Below, piece after piece: positions 17,092 to 27,081 of a stretch of DNA of 64,000 nucleotides (positions are counted from its first letter, which is position 1; the number at the start of each line of letters is the position of its first letter). The notes under the pieces were generated by a model. That model did not search any database, had not been told where the DNA came from, and saw nothing but the letters and a program-made list of their open reading frames with translations. A program made the position numbers and the translations under genes. Source of the stretch: Wenjunlia vitaminophila DSM 41686 (GTDB lineage: Bacteria; Actinomycetota; Actinomycetes; Streptomycetales; Streptomycetaceae); contig NZ_KB904655.1 of assembly GCF_000380165.1 (NCBI RefSeq), forward strand, positions 53,321-117,320, given 5' to 3'.

Positions 17092-18810
17092 CTACGGGGA
17101 ACGCCCGTCCGGGTCCAGACGCGCCCTGGTCGCACGGGTCGGGTCGGGTCGGTCGGAGTCGGCCGCGCACGCCGGGTCCCCGGTCCGCACCGGTCCGGCC
17201 GCGGCGCCCCCGAGCCGCTCGGGAACGAACCGGTCGGGGAGGTCGTGCGGTTCGGACCGGTGTGCCGGGTCGAAGGTGCGCGGCAGCCGTAGCGCGGCCA
17301 GCGCGCCCAGGAGCAACAACCCCGCGCTGACCAGCAGGGCGACCCGCAGCCCGTGGACGAAGGCGGTGCGGGCGGCCGACCGCAGGACCGGTCCGGCGTC
17401 CCCGGGCAGGGTGTCCGCCACCTCGTACGCCTCACCGATGGAGCGTTTGGCCGCGGCACGGGACTCAGGTGGCACACCCGGCGTGTCACGGATGGCCGGC
17501 GCATAGGCGGCGTTCATCACACTGCCCAGCACCGCGACCCCGAGGCCGGCCCCGAGCTGGTACGAGGTCTCCCCGATCGCCGCCGCCCCGCCGGCCTGGC
17601 CGGCCGGGGCGTCGTTGAGCAGGCTCTCGTAGGCGGCGAACAGGGTGGTCTGGATGCCGAAGCCGAGGAGGAGGAAACACCCCGTCAGCAGCCACGGCCG
17701 GTCCTGGTGGCCGACACCGGTGAGCGCGAGCACGGCGGTGGCGGTGAGGCAGAAGCCGACCACCGCCATGGCGCGCGGGCCGAGGCGGCGCAGCAGCCGG
17801 GAGCCGACCAGCCCCGCGGCGACCGCCGAGACCGTCAGCGGCAACAGCCGCAGCCCGGCCCGCAGGGGAGGCAGTCCCAGCACGAGTTGGAGGTACTGGA
17901 CGGCGAGCAGGGCGAGGCCGACCAGGGCGAGCATGGCCAGCACGATGCAGCAGACGGCGGTGCCGAACGCGGGCCGGGTGAACAGCCGCGGGTCCACCAG
18001 GGGGTGTTCCCTGCGGCTCTGGCGCGAGACGAACACGGCGAGCAGGACGAGGCCGGCGAGGAACGGCACCACGGCTCCGGGGGCGGTCGGATCGACCCCG
18101 TCCCCGGCCTGCTTGACGCCGAGCACCAGGCCCAGGATGCCGGTGGTGGCGATGAGGACACCGAGGACGTCCCAGGGGCCCTCGCGGTCGCCGGTGGACT
18201 CGGGCAGCAGCCGGTGTCCCAGCGGGAGCGCCACGGCCATCAACGGCACGTTGATCAGGAAGACCGCGCCCCACCACGCGTGCTCGACCAGGAAGCCACC
18301 GAGCAGGGGGCCGACGGCTGCTCCACTGGCGGCGACCGCGCTCCACGCGCCGATCGCGACGGCGCGTTCGCGGCGGTCGGGGAAGGCACTTCGCAGGATG
18401 GAGAGCGTCGCCGGCATCACCATGGCGCCGCCGACGCCGAGCAGGGCCCTCGCCGTGATCAGGGCACCGGGGTTGGGGGCGAACGCGGCCAGCGCCGAGG
18501 CGCCGCCGAACAGGGCGTATCCGAGCAGCAGGAGCCGGCGTCTGCCCACCCGGTCCCCGAGGGTCCCGAAGAGGATGAGCAGGGACGCCGCGACCAGTGG
18601 GTAGGCATCCACGATCCACAGCAGTTGCACCGCGCTCGGCCGCAGGTCCTCACTGACCGCGGGGACCGCCACGTGGAGCACGGTGGAGTCCAGTGCGATG
18701 AGCAGGAGGCTCGCGCAGAGCACCACCAGCACCGCCCAGCGGTCGGGGGCGCCGCGACCGGGTACCGTCCTCGCCCCCGCCGTCGTGGACGTGGTGGTGG
18801 TCCCGGTCAT
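17092..18810 (-). CDS. DHA2-family MFS multidrug exporter (14 TM)
   Basis: The 572-residue membrane protein has fourteen hydrophobic segments and DHA2 landmarks: motif C-like ALDSTVLHVAVPAV in TM1, motif A GTLGDRVGRRRLLLLG between TM2 and TM3, and GAAVGPLLGGFLVEHAWWGAVFLINVP (described by position, about residues 150-180). Such proteins export drugs or dyes by proton antiport. The second ATG (18810) is preferred because GGAGG lies seven bases before it and only one base before the ATG at 18816. The C-terminal 60 residues are hydrophilic and Arg/Asp-rich. No regulator gene is adjacent; the substrate is unknown. Confidence 0.9.
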   Translation of the reverse strand: MTGTTTTSTTAGARTVPGRGAPDRWAVLVVLCASLLLIALDSTVLHVAVPAVSEDLRPSAVQLLWIVDAYPLVAASLLILFGTLGDRVGRRRLLLLGYALFGGASALAAFAPNPGALITARALLGVGGAMVMPATLSILRSAFPDRRERAVAIGAWSAVAASGAAVGPLLGGFLVEHAWWGAVFLINVPLMAVALPLGHRLLPESTGDREGPWDVLGVLIATTGILGLVLGVKQAGDGVDPTAPGAVVPFLAGLVLLAVFVSRQSRREHPLVDPRLFTRPAFGTAVCCIVLAMLALVGLALLAVQYLQLVLGLPPLRAGLRLLPLTVSAVAAGLVGSRLLRRLGPRAMAVVGFCLTATAVLALTGVGHQDRPWLLTGCFLLLGFGIQTTLFAAYESLLNDAPAGQAGGAAAIGETSYQLGAGLGVAVLGSVMNAAYAPAIRDTPGVPPESRAAAKRSIGEAYEVADTLPGDAGPVLRSAARTAFVHGLRVALLVSAGLLLLGALAALRLPRTFDPAHRSEPHDLPDRFVPERLGGAAAGPVRTGDPACAADSDRPDPTRATRARLDPDGRSP

Positions 18811-19329
18811 GCACATACCTCCCGCATGGGTCCGTTGGGCCTGCCCCCGGCAGGTCGGGGCACGGGCGGACCGGTGACGGTGGACCGGCCTCCCGGCGAC
18901 GGGGGCGAGTGAGCCGCCAGCGTACGCGAGTCGGTGCCGGGTCCGGGTCCCCGCCCGCTGCCGGTACGGGCGGCACCCGGGCGTCCCGCGGCGAACGAGG
19001 GATATCCATGCCCGCGAAGATCACCTGACAGCAGGATCAACCGAACACACGTTTGATTCACTGCTCGTGGCGCTGACTGTGCCTCAGGGACTAATGCGTT
19101 AACGTCAAATTGACCTGCCGCAACACCGAGGGAAACAGCGAAGAAATGACGTTCCAAAAAAATCGCCAGCCATTCACACACGCCATCCACATGATTACGG
19201 AGCCGCCTTCGCCAAATCAATCCGAGACAACGGGAAATGCCGACGGAAGCGTTGCTTCCACATCACATCAGGATTACAAAGCCGCACGTACGGCCGAACA
19301 AGGCCATCACACGCTGTAACGTCGATTGA
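18811..19329. other. 519-base intergenic region with AT-richer core
   Basis: From about 19020 to 19329 base composition falls to roughly half G+C, unlike anything nearby. It contains two small palindromes: GTCAAATTGAC at 19104-19114, and GGAAGC/GCTTCC arms around GTT near 19248-19262. A 69-codon open frame from TTG 19110 lacks codon bias and a ribosome site. The region separates the divergent exporter and PAP2 genes and may hold regulatory sites, a small RNA, or a remnant of foreign DNA. Confidence 0.5.
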
Positions 19330-20349
19330 GTGTGTACCGACCAGAGCGTCGCCCTCCTGCCGGAGCGACGGACCAAGCACGGCCCACCCCGGCTGAGCCG
19401 AACACGGAAGCTGCTCATCGGCTCGACCGTGGCCGTCTATGCGGCCGTTATCCTTGGCGTGCTCACAACGTCATGGCTGGTTCGGCTGGACTGGCAGGTC
19501 ATGCTGTTCCGGCCGTACAAGCAATGGCCGCAGTACCACCAGGTCCTGGACGTCTGGGTCGTCCTGGGGCAGCGCGGCCCCACCGCCCTCATCGTGGTGA
19601 GCTGGCTGGGGTGGCGGAGTTGGAAGCACCGCGACCTGCGCCCCCTGCTGGTGTTCGGACTGGCGCTGCTGCTGCTGAACGTCACCGTCGGAGCGGTCAA
19701 GTACGGCCTGGGCCGGCTCGGGCCGCACTACGCGACCACAGTCGGCTCCGCGGAGATGTGGAAGGGCGGCGACATATTTCCCTCGGGTCACACCGCCAAC
19801 GCCGTCGTGACCTGGGGAGTGTTGGCGTACCTCGCGACCAAGCACCGCCGCACCGGAGCGGTGATCACAGCGGTGTTCGCCTTCACCGTCGGCATGACCA
19901 CCATCTACCTGGGGACCCACTGGGTCACGGACGTGGTGGCCGGATGGACCGCCGGGGTGCTGATCCTGCTGTGCCTTCCCCTGGTCGAACCACTGGTCCA
20001 GCCACTGGACCTGTGGCTGCGCACCCTGTTCGCCCGACTGTGGCCGCGGCCCTTCGCCGCGCCCCCGGTCCCGTCGCCGGTGGCGGCCCGGGGCACGGGG
20101 CTGGTGGCCCCGAGGGCGGCAGCCGAGGACGACACGGAGTTCACCCGCCCGGCCGTGGGCGCGGTCGCCGGGACGCGGCCCGCGGCGTCCAGCACCTCAG
20201 CGACCGCGCTCGCAACCGACCAGCGGGTGCACCACCCCGTCAGGACCCACCAGACCCGGCACGACCGGCCCTCCGCGACACCGGGCGCCCGCCGGTCCCG
20301 CACCGACCAGCGTCCGGGCCGGGGCTCGCCCCACATACCGAGGCGCTGA
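19330..20349 (+). CDS. PAP2-superfamily membrane phosphatase
   Basis: The 339-residue protein has about six membrane segments in its first 230 residues and the three phosphatase motifs: KYGLGRLGP (motif 1), PSGHTAN with the catalytic His (motif 2), and TTIYLGTHWVTDV (motif 3). It should dephosphorylate a lipid phosphate such as phosphatidic acid or an isoprenoid pyrophosphate at the outer membrane face. The last 110 residues are a hydrophilic, low-complexity Pro/Ala/Thr/Arg tail without motifs. GTG 19330 has no clear ribosome site; TAACGT seven bases upstream would suit a leaderless transcript. A very strong terminator follows. Confidence 0.87.
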   Translation: MCTDQSVALLPERRTKHGPPRLSRTRKLLIGSTVAVYAAVILGVLTTSWLVRLDWQVMLFRPYKQWPQYHQVLDVWVVLGQRGPTALIVVSWLGWRSWKHRDLRPLLVFGLALLLLNVTVGAVKYGLGRLGPHYATTVGSAEMWKGGDIFPSGHTANAVVTWGVLAYLATKHRRTGAVITAVFAFTVGMTTIYLGTHWVTDVVAGWTAGVLILLCLPLVEPLVQPLDLWLRTLFARLWPRPFAAPPVPSPVAARGTGLVAPRAAAEDDTEFTRPAVGAVAGTRPAASSTSATALATDQRVHHPVRTHQTRHDRPSATPGARRSRTDQRPGRGSPHIPRR

Positions 20350-20361
20350 GCAGACCGACGA

Positions 20362-20410
20362 CGCCGAGGGGCCGTTCCCGGGGCAGCACCCCGGGAACGG
20401 CCCCTCGGCG
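20362..20410. terminator. Very strong bidirectional terminator
   Basis: A perfect 22-base-pair stem (20362-20383 with 20389-20410) closes a CAGCA loop. It sits 12 bases from each of the convergent PAP2 and I78-like stop codons. Confidence 0.88.
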
Positions 20411-20422
20411 CTCCCGCGGCGG

Positions 20423-20638
20423 TCAGCCGGGCCAGGCGCGGGTGACCCGGCCGTGTTCCACGGTGAAGTTGATCCGTCCCACCAGGTACTCCATGGTGAT
20501 GATCGCGCCGGGTGGCAACGCGCGCACGTGGGCCCACCCGCGGGTGGCGGCCCTGGCCCTGGCCGCCTCCTCGTCCAGGCCCACATAGGCTTCCATGACG
20601 TCTTCCGGGGGCTTCTCGGGCTGCGGTGGATGCGACAT
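20423..20638 (-). CDS. I78-like small peptidase-inhibitor-family protein
   Basis: The 71-residue protein has the I78 fold signature: a helix with AYVGLDEEAARARAATRGW, then ALPPGAIITMEYLVGRINFTVEHGRVTRAWPG, in which the P-G-x-x-x-T-M-E/D-Y strand and R-x-N-x-x-x strand mark the family. Characterised members are small protease inhibitors; actinobacterial versions are intracellular and unproven. It has no signal peptide. ATG 20638 is chosen; GTG 20647 would add three residues. Neither has a strong ribosome site (GGTGGG is the best). No protease gene is adjacent. Confidence 0.7.
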   Translation of the reverse strand: MSHPPQPEKPPEDVMEAYVGLDEEAARARAATRGWAHVRALPPGAIITMEYLVGRINFTVEHGRVTRAWPG

Positions 20639-20719
20639 GGAACCCACCGTAGGGGCGGCCGGAACACGGGGGAAGGCAGGGGCGCGCGACCGCGACGCCC
20701 GAAGATCGTCACATTTCTG

Positions 20720-20748
20720 TTACGGCACGGCACCGGTATGCCTATCAT
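20720..20748 (+). promoter_or_regulatory. Promoter of the small ORF at 20818
   Basis: TTACGG (20720-20725) and TATCAT (20743-20748) are separated by exactly 17 bases. The -10 matches TATAAT at five of six positions. The expected start near 20755 gives a leader of about 60 bases to the ribosome site of the small open frame. Confidence 0.5.
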
Positions 20749-20817
20749 CACCGGTCACTCGTCCGGGCATTTCTGCACCACACAGATGACTACCGGGCGT
20801 CGTCCAGGAGGAGCCAC

Positions 20818-20988
20818 GTGAACGATCATGCCGGCGCCGCCACGAGCTCACCGGCCAGCAATTCCCCTGACACCGTCCGACAATTCCCCAACGGCGTGGA
20901 ACCCGCGGCTCCAGATCGCCGGACAAGCCGTTCCCACAAACCTGACTCCACTGCCCCTACACGACTTCTTCGCTCATTCTTCACCTAG
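20818..20988 (+). CDS. Small open reading frame, 56 residues, unknown
   Basis: GTG 20818 has AGGAGG six bases upstream and a plausible promoter before it. The 56-residue peptide is hydrophilic, rich in Ser, Pro, Thr and Arg, with no hydrophobic segment and the C-terminus RLLRSFFT. It ends with TAG inside the 3' end of the oppositely oriented DUF779 gene (15-base overlap). Third codon positions are only about 60% G/C, well below neighbours, which argues against long-standing coding selection. It may be a young small protein, a leader peptide or chance. No homologue is recognised. Confidence 0.35.
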   Translation: MNDHAGAATSSPASNSPDTVRQFPNGVEPAAPDRRTSRSHKPDSTAPTRLLRSFFT

Positions 20989-21363
20989 TGCGGCCAACTC
21001 CTCATCGGTCAGCAGCCGTGACCGAATGAGGAACCGGTTCCCGGTCGGGGACTCCAGCGAGAAGCCGCTGCCGCGACCGGGCACCACGTCGATCGTCAGG
21101 TGGGTGTGGCTCCAGTGGGCGAACTGGTCCCTGGCCATCCACACCGGCACCGGCTCCATCCCCGGGACCTCGAGGTCCCCGAGGCGCATGTCGGACTCCC
21201 CGGTCAGGAACTCCCCCACCGGGTAGCACATCGGCGAACTGCCGTCGCAGCAGCCGCCGGACTGGTGGAACATCAGCGGACCGTGTTCGGCGTGCAGGCT
21301 GCGCAGTAACTCCGCGGCCTGGTCGGTGAGGCCGACCCTGGCCGTTCCGCGGGTGGTTGTCAT
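20974..21363 (-). CDS. DUF779 protein
   Basis: The 129-residue protein matches DUF779: MFHQSGGCCDGSSPMCYPVGEF, with a vicinal Cys pair and a nearby third Cys, then DVVPGRGSGFSLESPTGNRFL and an acidic end. The family is repeatedly found next to aldehyde dehydrogenases, as here, where an aldehyde dehydrogenase gene lies 219 bases upstream on the same strand. The Cys/His-rich patch suggests metal binding or thiol chemistry, but no reaction is known. ATG 21363 is supported by AAGGAG seven bases upstream. Confidence 0.88.
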   Translation of the reverse strand: MTTTRGTARVGLTDQAAELLRSLHAEHGPLMFHQSGGCCDGSSPMCYPVGEFLTGESDMRLGDLEVPGMEPVPVWMARDQFAHWSHTHLTIDVVPGRGSGFSLESPTGNRFLIRSRLLTDEELAALGEE

Positions 21364-21489
21364 CGGTTGCTCCTTGTCATGTCGCCCTGTCACTGTGTCG
21401 ACTCCGCCGCCGTGTCACCGGGCCCGGGCGGCACCCCGCGCGGTCCCGCCCGGCGCGGCGCCGGTCCCGGTGGCTGCGCGCGGTGCCGC

Positions 21490-21509
21490 GGGACCGGGCG
21501 CCCGGTCCC
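21490..21509. terminator. Hairpin after the aldehyde dehydrogenase gene
   Basis: A perfect 20-base G+C palindrome (10 + 10) lies about 75 bases downstream of the aldehyde dehydrogenase stop. It could terminate or attenuate transcription before the DUF779 gene. Confidence 0.45.
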
Positions 21510-21582
21510 CTGCCCGGGCGCCCGCGTCACCGTTCTGCGGTGCGCGGGACCGGTGCGTCCCGCGGCCGGCCCCCGGGGTGCC

Positions 21583-23106
<1,524 letters not shown>

Positions 23107-23303
23107 GTGCCTACCTCCTGTGGCGATCGAGGTGCGTGCGGACGGTGGCCGGTGCCCCGGTGCGCGCTGGGGCATCCGGTCTGCGCCGCACGGTACTGCG
23201 CGTTCGCCACTTCGGCCATGGCGCCCGGCTCCCGTCCCGGTGTCGCTCGCGGGAGGAAGGCCCGGTCGCACGGGGCCCGTCTGACGGGTGGTGCCGTCCG
23301 CCC

Positions 23304-24095
23304 TCAGGCCGCGTCGGAGAGCAGACCCTCACGGAGGTAGTCGCAGGTGCGACTGATCAGCCGGGACACGTGCATCTGGGAGATGCCCACGATGTCGGCG
23401 ATCTGGGTCTGGGTGAGGTCCTTGAAGAACCGCAGGTACAGGATGCGCCGCTCACGCTCGGGGAGCTCGGCGAGCAGCGGTTTGAGCGACTCGCGGTTCA
23501 CCACCAGCTCCATGGTGGAGTCGGGGCCGCCGATGGTGTCGGCGATGGAGAAGTCGTCGAACCCCGGCATGGGGGCGTCGAGCGACACCGTGCTGTAGGC
23601 GTCCTGCGCCTCCATGCCCAGCAGCACGTCCTCCTCGGACAGGCCGGTGTGCCCGGCGAGCTCACCGACGGTCGGCCCGCGCCCCTCGAGTTCCTGCAGG
23701 AGTTCGTTCCGCGCGGACCTGGTCCGGTTCCGCAGCTCCTGCACGCGCCGAGGCACGTGCAGACTCCACAGGTGGTCGCGGAAGTGACGTTTCAGCTCCC
23801 CGACCACCGTGGGGATGGCGAACGACTCGAAGGCCGTCCCCCGGTCGGGTTCGTAGCGGTCCACCGCCTTGACCATGCCGAGCGCCGCCACCTGGACCAG
23901 GTCCTCGTGGTTCTCCCCACGGTTGCGGAACCGCCGGGCGAGTCTCTCCGCCACCGGCATCCAGGCGCAGGTGATGGCCTTGCGCAGCTCCTCGCGCTCC
24001 GGCCCGTCCGGCATACTGGCCAGTCGACGGAAGTCCTCGGCGGTGTCCGGGGTGTCGTCGTGACGGCGGCGGTGGGTAGGCCCTGTGCTAGCCAT
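23304..24095 (-). CDS. SigB/SigF/SigG-family RNA polymerase sigma factor
   Basis: The 263-residue sigma factor contains region 2 ([29 protein letters not shown] and [16 protein letters not shown], about residues 55-105), the clade-typical HVPRRVQEL, region 3 and region 4 ([36 protein letters not shown], about 215-250). This group directs general-stress and differentiation regulons in actinobacteria and recognises GNNT/GTTT-N14-16-GGGTA(C/T). ATG 24095 has GGGAG four bases upstream. No anti-sigma or antagonist gene is adjacent, unlike rsbW-type operons, so its control is encoded elsewhere. Several matching promoters occur 1-4 kb away. Confidence 0.92.
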   Translation of the reverse strand: MASTGPTHRRRHDDTPDTAEDFRRLASMPDGPEREELRKAITCAWMPVAERLARRFRNRGENHEDLVQVAALGMVKAVDRYEPDRGTAFESFAIPTVVGELKRHFRDHLWSLHVPRRVQELRNRTRSARNELLQELEGRGPTVGELAGHTGLSEEDVLLGMEAQDAYSTVSLDAPMPGFDDFSIADTIGGPDSTMELVVNRESLKPLLAELPERERRILYLRFFKDLTQTQIADIVGISQMHVSRLISRTCDYLREGLLSDAA

Positions 24096-24427
24096 GCGTC
24101 TCCCGTGCCTTTCGATGTCCTGGGGGTGAGCCGCGCGGGAGCCGTGTGGGACCTTCGGGGTAGCGGTGGCACACACGCCCCGCGCGGGCCCCTGAGAGAC
24201 CTCTCCTACGAAACGTGTCTCTGATCCGAAACACCGGTGCGACGCCTGCCCGGGGCCTGCGGGGGTAAACAACCCCCGGAGGACCCCTCCTGGCCGGAGC
24301 CTCCGGTCCACCGGAGCCCGTCGAGGCGCGCCGGCCCCTTCACTATGACCGGAATGTCCGACATTCGCATGTCGAACGGGGCCCGGTCACCGCGGCGTCA
24401 CCGGCACGGCGGCCCACCGCCGGAGCC
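24096..24427. other. 332-base region upstream of the sigma factor gene
   Basis: It contains a perfect 7+1+7 palindrome GAATGTCCGACATTC (24352-24366), a hairpin CTCCGG-TCCA-CCGGAG (24301-24316), and GGGGGT/ACCCCC arms at 24261-24277 that may end the TIGR03086 transcript. On the minus strand GTTT-N15-GGGCAG near 24255-24275 is a weak SigB-type match. The palindrome is a candidate operator for an unidentified regulator. Confidence 0.5.
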
Positions 24428-25003
24428 CTACGCACCGCGGCCGAGGCGGGCCAGCAGGCGCGTCTGGTCGTCGGCGCCCGCGGGGACCGGCAGGGCGGGG
24501 GCGAAGAGGCCACTGGCCGCCAGGTCGTCGGCGTACGGCTCGGTCTCCCGCAGCGAGAGCTCCACCAGGTCCGGCGGCAGCCCCTCGTCCACGCCCAGCG
24601 CGCGGGACAGGTCCCAGCCGTGGACCGTGGCGTCCATCGTCATCTGCGAGCAGTACTCCGCCACCGGGGTCTCCCCCATCGACAGGTGGACCGTCCGGTC
24701 GAGCGCCCCGGGACTGCGGAACGCCGCGAGGGACTCCCTGGCGACCCGGTCCCAGGTGGCCACCGGATCGCCACCGAGCTGGTCGCCGGCCCAGCGGTCC
24801 GCGAGGTCCCCCACCGTGGCGCCGTCCACCACCAGGGGCGGTACCCACATCTGTTCGACCGCGAGGTGGTTCACCAGGTCGCGCACCGACCACTCGGCGC
24901 ACGGCGTGGGGGCGTCCCACTGGTCGTCCCGCACCTGGTGCACCCGCGACCCGAAGAGCGCCAACGCCGCCTGGAAGCTGTTCACCGTCTCGTTCTCTCG
25001 CAT
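24428..25003 (-). CDS. TIGR03086-family metal-binding protein (mycothiol-dependent type)
   Basis: The 191-residue protein has the DinB-like four-helix layout of maleylpyruvate isomerase N-terminal-domain proteins, in the TIGR03086 subfamily. A first metal histidine lies in DLVNHLAVEQMWVPPL (about residues 40-55) and a further pair surrounds MTMDATVHGWDLSRALG. Characterised relatives use a bound divalent metal to activate mycothiol as a co-substrate. The reaction here is unknown. The ATG at 25003 lies nine bases after a GGGTAC hexamer, so the transcript may be leaderless and SigB-type controlled. Confidence 0.85.
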   Translation of the reverse strand: MRENETVNSFQAALALFGSRVHQVRDDQWDAPTPCAEWSVRDLVNHLAVEQMWVPPLVVDGATVGDLADRWAGDQLGGDPVATWDRVARESLAAFRSPGALDRTVHLSMGETPVAEYCSQMTMDATVHGWDLSRALGVDEGLPPDLVELSLRETEPYADDLAASGLFAPALPVPAGADDQTRLLARLGRGA

Positions 25004-25012
25004 GGCCCCCGA

Positions 25013-25037
25013 GTACCCAGCCGCCCTCGCGGTACCC
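25013..25037 (-). promoter_or_regulatory. Possible SigB-type promoter of the TIGR03086 gene
   Basis: On the minus strand GGGT (25037-25034), 15 bases, then GGGTAC (25018-25013) fits GNNT-N15-GGGTAC. The -35 is only minimally conserved, and a second GGGTAC overlaps it, so this is weaker than the promoters at 25705, 25761, 27905 and 27962. Confidence 0.35.
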
Positions 25038-25111
25038 GTGGGGTCGCCTCCCGGACCGCCGTCCGCGAGGCGACGAACGGGACGACGGCAGACCGAACAG
25101 CGGGAGGCGCC

Positions 25112-25396
25112 ATGAACCGTCCGCGCAACGACCAGGACGAGCGGAGGAGCGGCCGGGAGCCGCGCCACGCCCGCAGCGCGTTGGGGCTCCGGCTGGCGCT
25201 GAGCGTGATCTTCACGCCCCTGTTCGCCGCAGCCGCCCTCGGATTCGCCTGGGCCGCCGCCGACGCCTCGGACGAGCACCTGGCCAGGTACACCGTGCCG
25301 GCCGTGGCCTTCGGCGTCCTGACCGTGATCAGCCTGGTGGACCTGGTGGTGGTGACGCACCGCTGGCGCACCGCCCGCCGTCGCCGCGTCCGGTAG
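25112..25396 (+). CDS. DUF6343 small membrane protein
   Basis: The 94-residue protein begins with a charged stretch containing REPRHARSALGLRLALS, the DUF6343 signature, and has two membrane helices (about 33-52 and 66-84) followed by an Arg-rich cytoplasmic tail. It is predicted to be a small integral membrane protein of unknown function, probably with both termini in the cytoplasm. ATG 25112 follows GGAGG closely. It is divergent from the TIGR03086 gene (108 bases) and convergent with the DUF6158 gene. Confidence 0.75.
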   Translation: MNRPRNDQDERRSGREPRHARSALGLRLALSVIFTPLFAAAALGFAWAAADASDEHLARYTVPAVAFGVLTVISLVDLVVVTHRWRTARRRRVR

Positions 25397-25427
25397 TCCG
25401 GTAGTCCGGTCCGCGGACGCGCCCGGT

Positions 25428-25673
25428 TCACAGGTCCGGCGGCTGACCGGCCCGGGCCCTGGCACCCTCCCGGGTGCGGTCGGCGGCGACCAGCCGACTC
25501 GGGTGCCTGCGCAGGTACTCCCGTTCTAGCGCCGCCATCCGCTCGCTGTGCGCGTTCAGCGCGTTCACGCTGCCGTGGAGCAGCGTCTCGTGGCGCGTGC
25601 GGTGGATCTGCTCCAGCTCCCGGATCAGCACGCTGTCCTCGAGAGCCATCGGGTCGATCCCGTCTGCGGCCAT
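25428..25673 (-). CDS. DUF6158 small protein
   Basis: The 81-residue, mostly helical protein (DSVLIRELEQIHRTRHETLLHG, then NAHSERMAALEREYLRRHP) matches DUF6158, a family of small charged actinobacterial proteins of unknown function. ATG 25673 has GGAGG seven bases upstream. Its promoter on the minus strand is GCAT-N16-GGGTAC at 25730-25705, divergent from a similar promoter serving the baeRF2 gene. That places it in the putative SigB-type stress group of this island. Confidence 0.75.
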   Translation of the reverse strand: MAADGIDPMALEDSVLIRELEQIHRTRHETLLHGSVNALNAHSERMAALEREYLRRHPSRLVAADRTREGARARAGQPPDL

Positions 25674-25704
25674 GTCCTCGCCTCCGTTCCCTGACCCGAT
25701 CCCG

Positions 25705-25730
25705 GTACCCGTGGCCCGCCCGCCACATGC
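25705..25730 (-). promoter_or_regulatory. SigB-type promoter of the DUF6158 gene
   Basis: On the minus strand GCAT (25730-25727) and GGGTAC (25710-25705) are separated by 16 bases, fitting the actinobacterial SigB/SigF consensus GNNT-N14-16-GGGTA(C/T). It lies 32 bases before the start codon. Confidence 0.65.
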
Positions 25731-25760
25731 CCGACCTACCACATTCCACTCCGCTTCAAG

Positions 25761-25785
25761 GCATTCGTCCCTTAGGAACGGGTAA
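25761..25785 (+). promoter_or_regulatory. SigB-type promoter of the baeRF2 gene
   Basis: GCAT (25761-25764), 15 bases, then GGGTAA (25780-25785). It is divergent from the DUF6158 promoter and about 62 bases before the start codon of the baeRF2 gene. Confidence 0.55.
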
Positions 25786-25847
25786 GCGAACCTGGTCACG
25801 GGTCCACCCCGTTGGTGACCAGTTGCCCCAACCGAGACGAGGCGATC

Positions 25848-26966
25848 ATGGAACTCTCGTCACTGAAGCCACTCTTCGACCGACCGGGACCATGGGCGTC
25901 GGTCTACCTGGACACCGCACGGGAGACCGAGGACGGCCGGCGGCTGTTCGAGCTGCGGACCCGCGCGGTGTCGGACCAACTGGCGTCGCTCGGCGCCGAC
26001 GAGCGCACCCGGCAGGCCGTCGTCCGGGCGCTCCGCCGGGAACCGGTCTCCGGGACACCACCCGGTCGGGCGCTGTTCGCCAAGGACGGCGAGGTCGTGG
26101 CCGAACTGCCGCTGAACCGCTCCCCCGCCCTGGTGGACACCCACTGGTCCACCCTGCCCCACCTCGGACCGCTGGTGGACCTCATCGGGGACGAACCCCG
26201 GCTCCTCGTGGCCCACGTGGACCGGCGGGGCGCACGGTTCGAGCTGCGGACCTCACTGGGCCACGAACCCCTCGGCGAGAGCCGGGGCGAGCGGTTCCCC
26301 GTCCACCGCACGGGGCGCGCCGACTGGTCGTCCAAGCACTACGACTACAAGGTCGAGGACCGGTGGGACCGCACCGCACGCACCGTTGCCGAACGGGTGA
26401 ACGAACTCTGCGGCGAGGCCGACGCCGACCTGGTGGTGCTCGCCGGGGACCCGCGGGAGCGCCGGGCGGTCCACGACCGGTTGGACGAGCTGCTGCCGGA
26501 CGCGCTGGAGACCGGCCCCGAGCCGCGCCCCGAGGAGTTGGACGACCTGCGCCGGCACTGGCGGCAGAGCCGGCTGGCGACCGCCCTCGACCGGTTCTGG
26601 GCCGGCCGCCACCTGCCCGCGGAGGAGCAGCGGCGGCCCGGCATGGGCCCGGGAGCGGCGGCCGAGGGCATCCGTGCGGTGGTACTGGCCGCCCGGCGCC
26701 GCCAGCTCGAGACGTTGCTGGTGCGGCCGGACGCGCTCGACGGCGAGGCCGAGCTGTGGATCGGCCCCGACCCCGAGCACGTCGGACTCCGCCCCGACGA
26801 GGTCGAGGAGATGGGGGTGGAGCGCCCCGAGCCGGTGGACGCCAGGGACGCGCTGCTGCGGTCGGTGACCGCGTCGGACGCGGAGGTGCTGGTGCTGCCG
26901 GACGACGCCACGGCTCCCGCGGACGGCATCGGCGCGGTGCTGCGCTGGACCGACCGGAGCCGCTGA
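25848..26966 (+). CDS. baeRF family 2 protein (Rv2629-like)
   Basis: The 372-residue protein belongs to bacterial release-factor-like family 2 (baeRF2), a distant relative of eRF1/Vms1. The N-terminal part (FDRPGPWASVYLDT) and middle domain (DEPRLLVAHVDRRGARFEL) are typical, and the C-terminal domain ends with VLPDDATAPADGIGAVLRW. The best-known relative is Rv2629 of Mycobacterium tuberculosis, a DosR-regulon dormancy protein; a ribosome-associated role is proposed for the superfamily but unproven. ATG 25848 has GAGG five bases upstream. It carries a SigB-type promoter and is followed by a DUF2795 gene 115 bases later, probably in one transcript. Confidence 0.82.
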   Translation: MELSSLKPLFDRPGPWASVYLDTARETEDGRRLFELRTRAVSDQLASLGADERTRQAVVRALRREPVSGTPPGRALFAKDGEVVAELPLNRSPALVDTHWSTLPHLGPLVDLIGDEPRLLVAHVDRRGARFELRTSLGHEPLGESRGERFPVHRTGRADWSSKHYDYKVEDRWDRTARTVAERVNELCGEADADLVVLAGDPRERRAVHDRLDELLPDALETGPEPRPEELDDLRRHWRQSRLATALDRFWAGRHLPAEEQRRPGMGPGAAAEGIRAVVLAARRRQLETLLVRPDALDGEAELWIGPDPEHVGLRPDEVEEMGVERPEPVDARDALLRSVTASDAEVLVLPDDATAPADGIGAVLRWTDRSR

Positions 26967-27081
26967 CCTTTTTCACCCGGGAGGAGTAACCCGGGCCAGA
27001 ACCCAGACGGCGCGACCGACTCGGGCGCGCCACCGACCGGCCACCCGACCCGGAGGGCCGGCGTGAAGGGAGACACCGAAC

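Noticed and set aside
19110..19319. 69-codon frame in the AT-rich island
   Set aside because: TTG start, no ribosome site and no third-position G/C bias; more likely noncoding.
24255..24275. SigB-type autoregulatory promoter of the sigma gene (GTTT-N15-GGGCAG)
   Set aside because: The -10 differs at two key positions, so it is noted in the region entry but not called.
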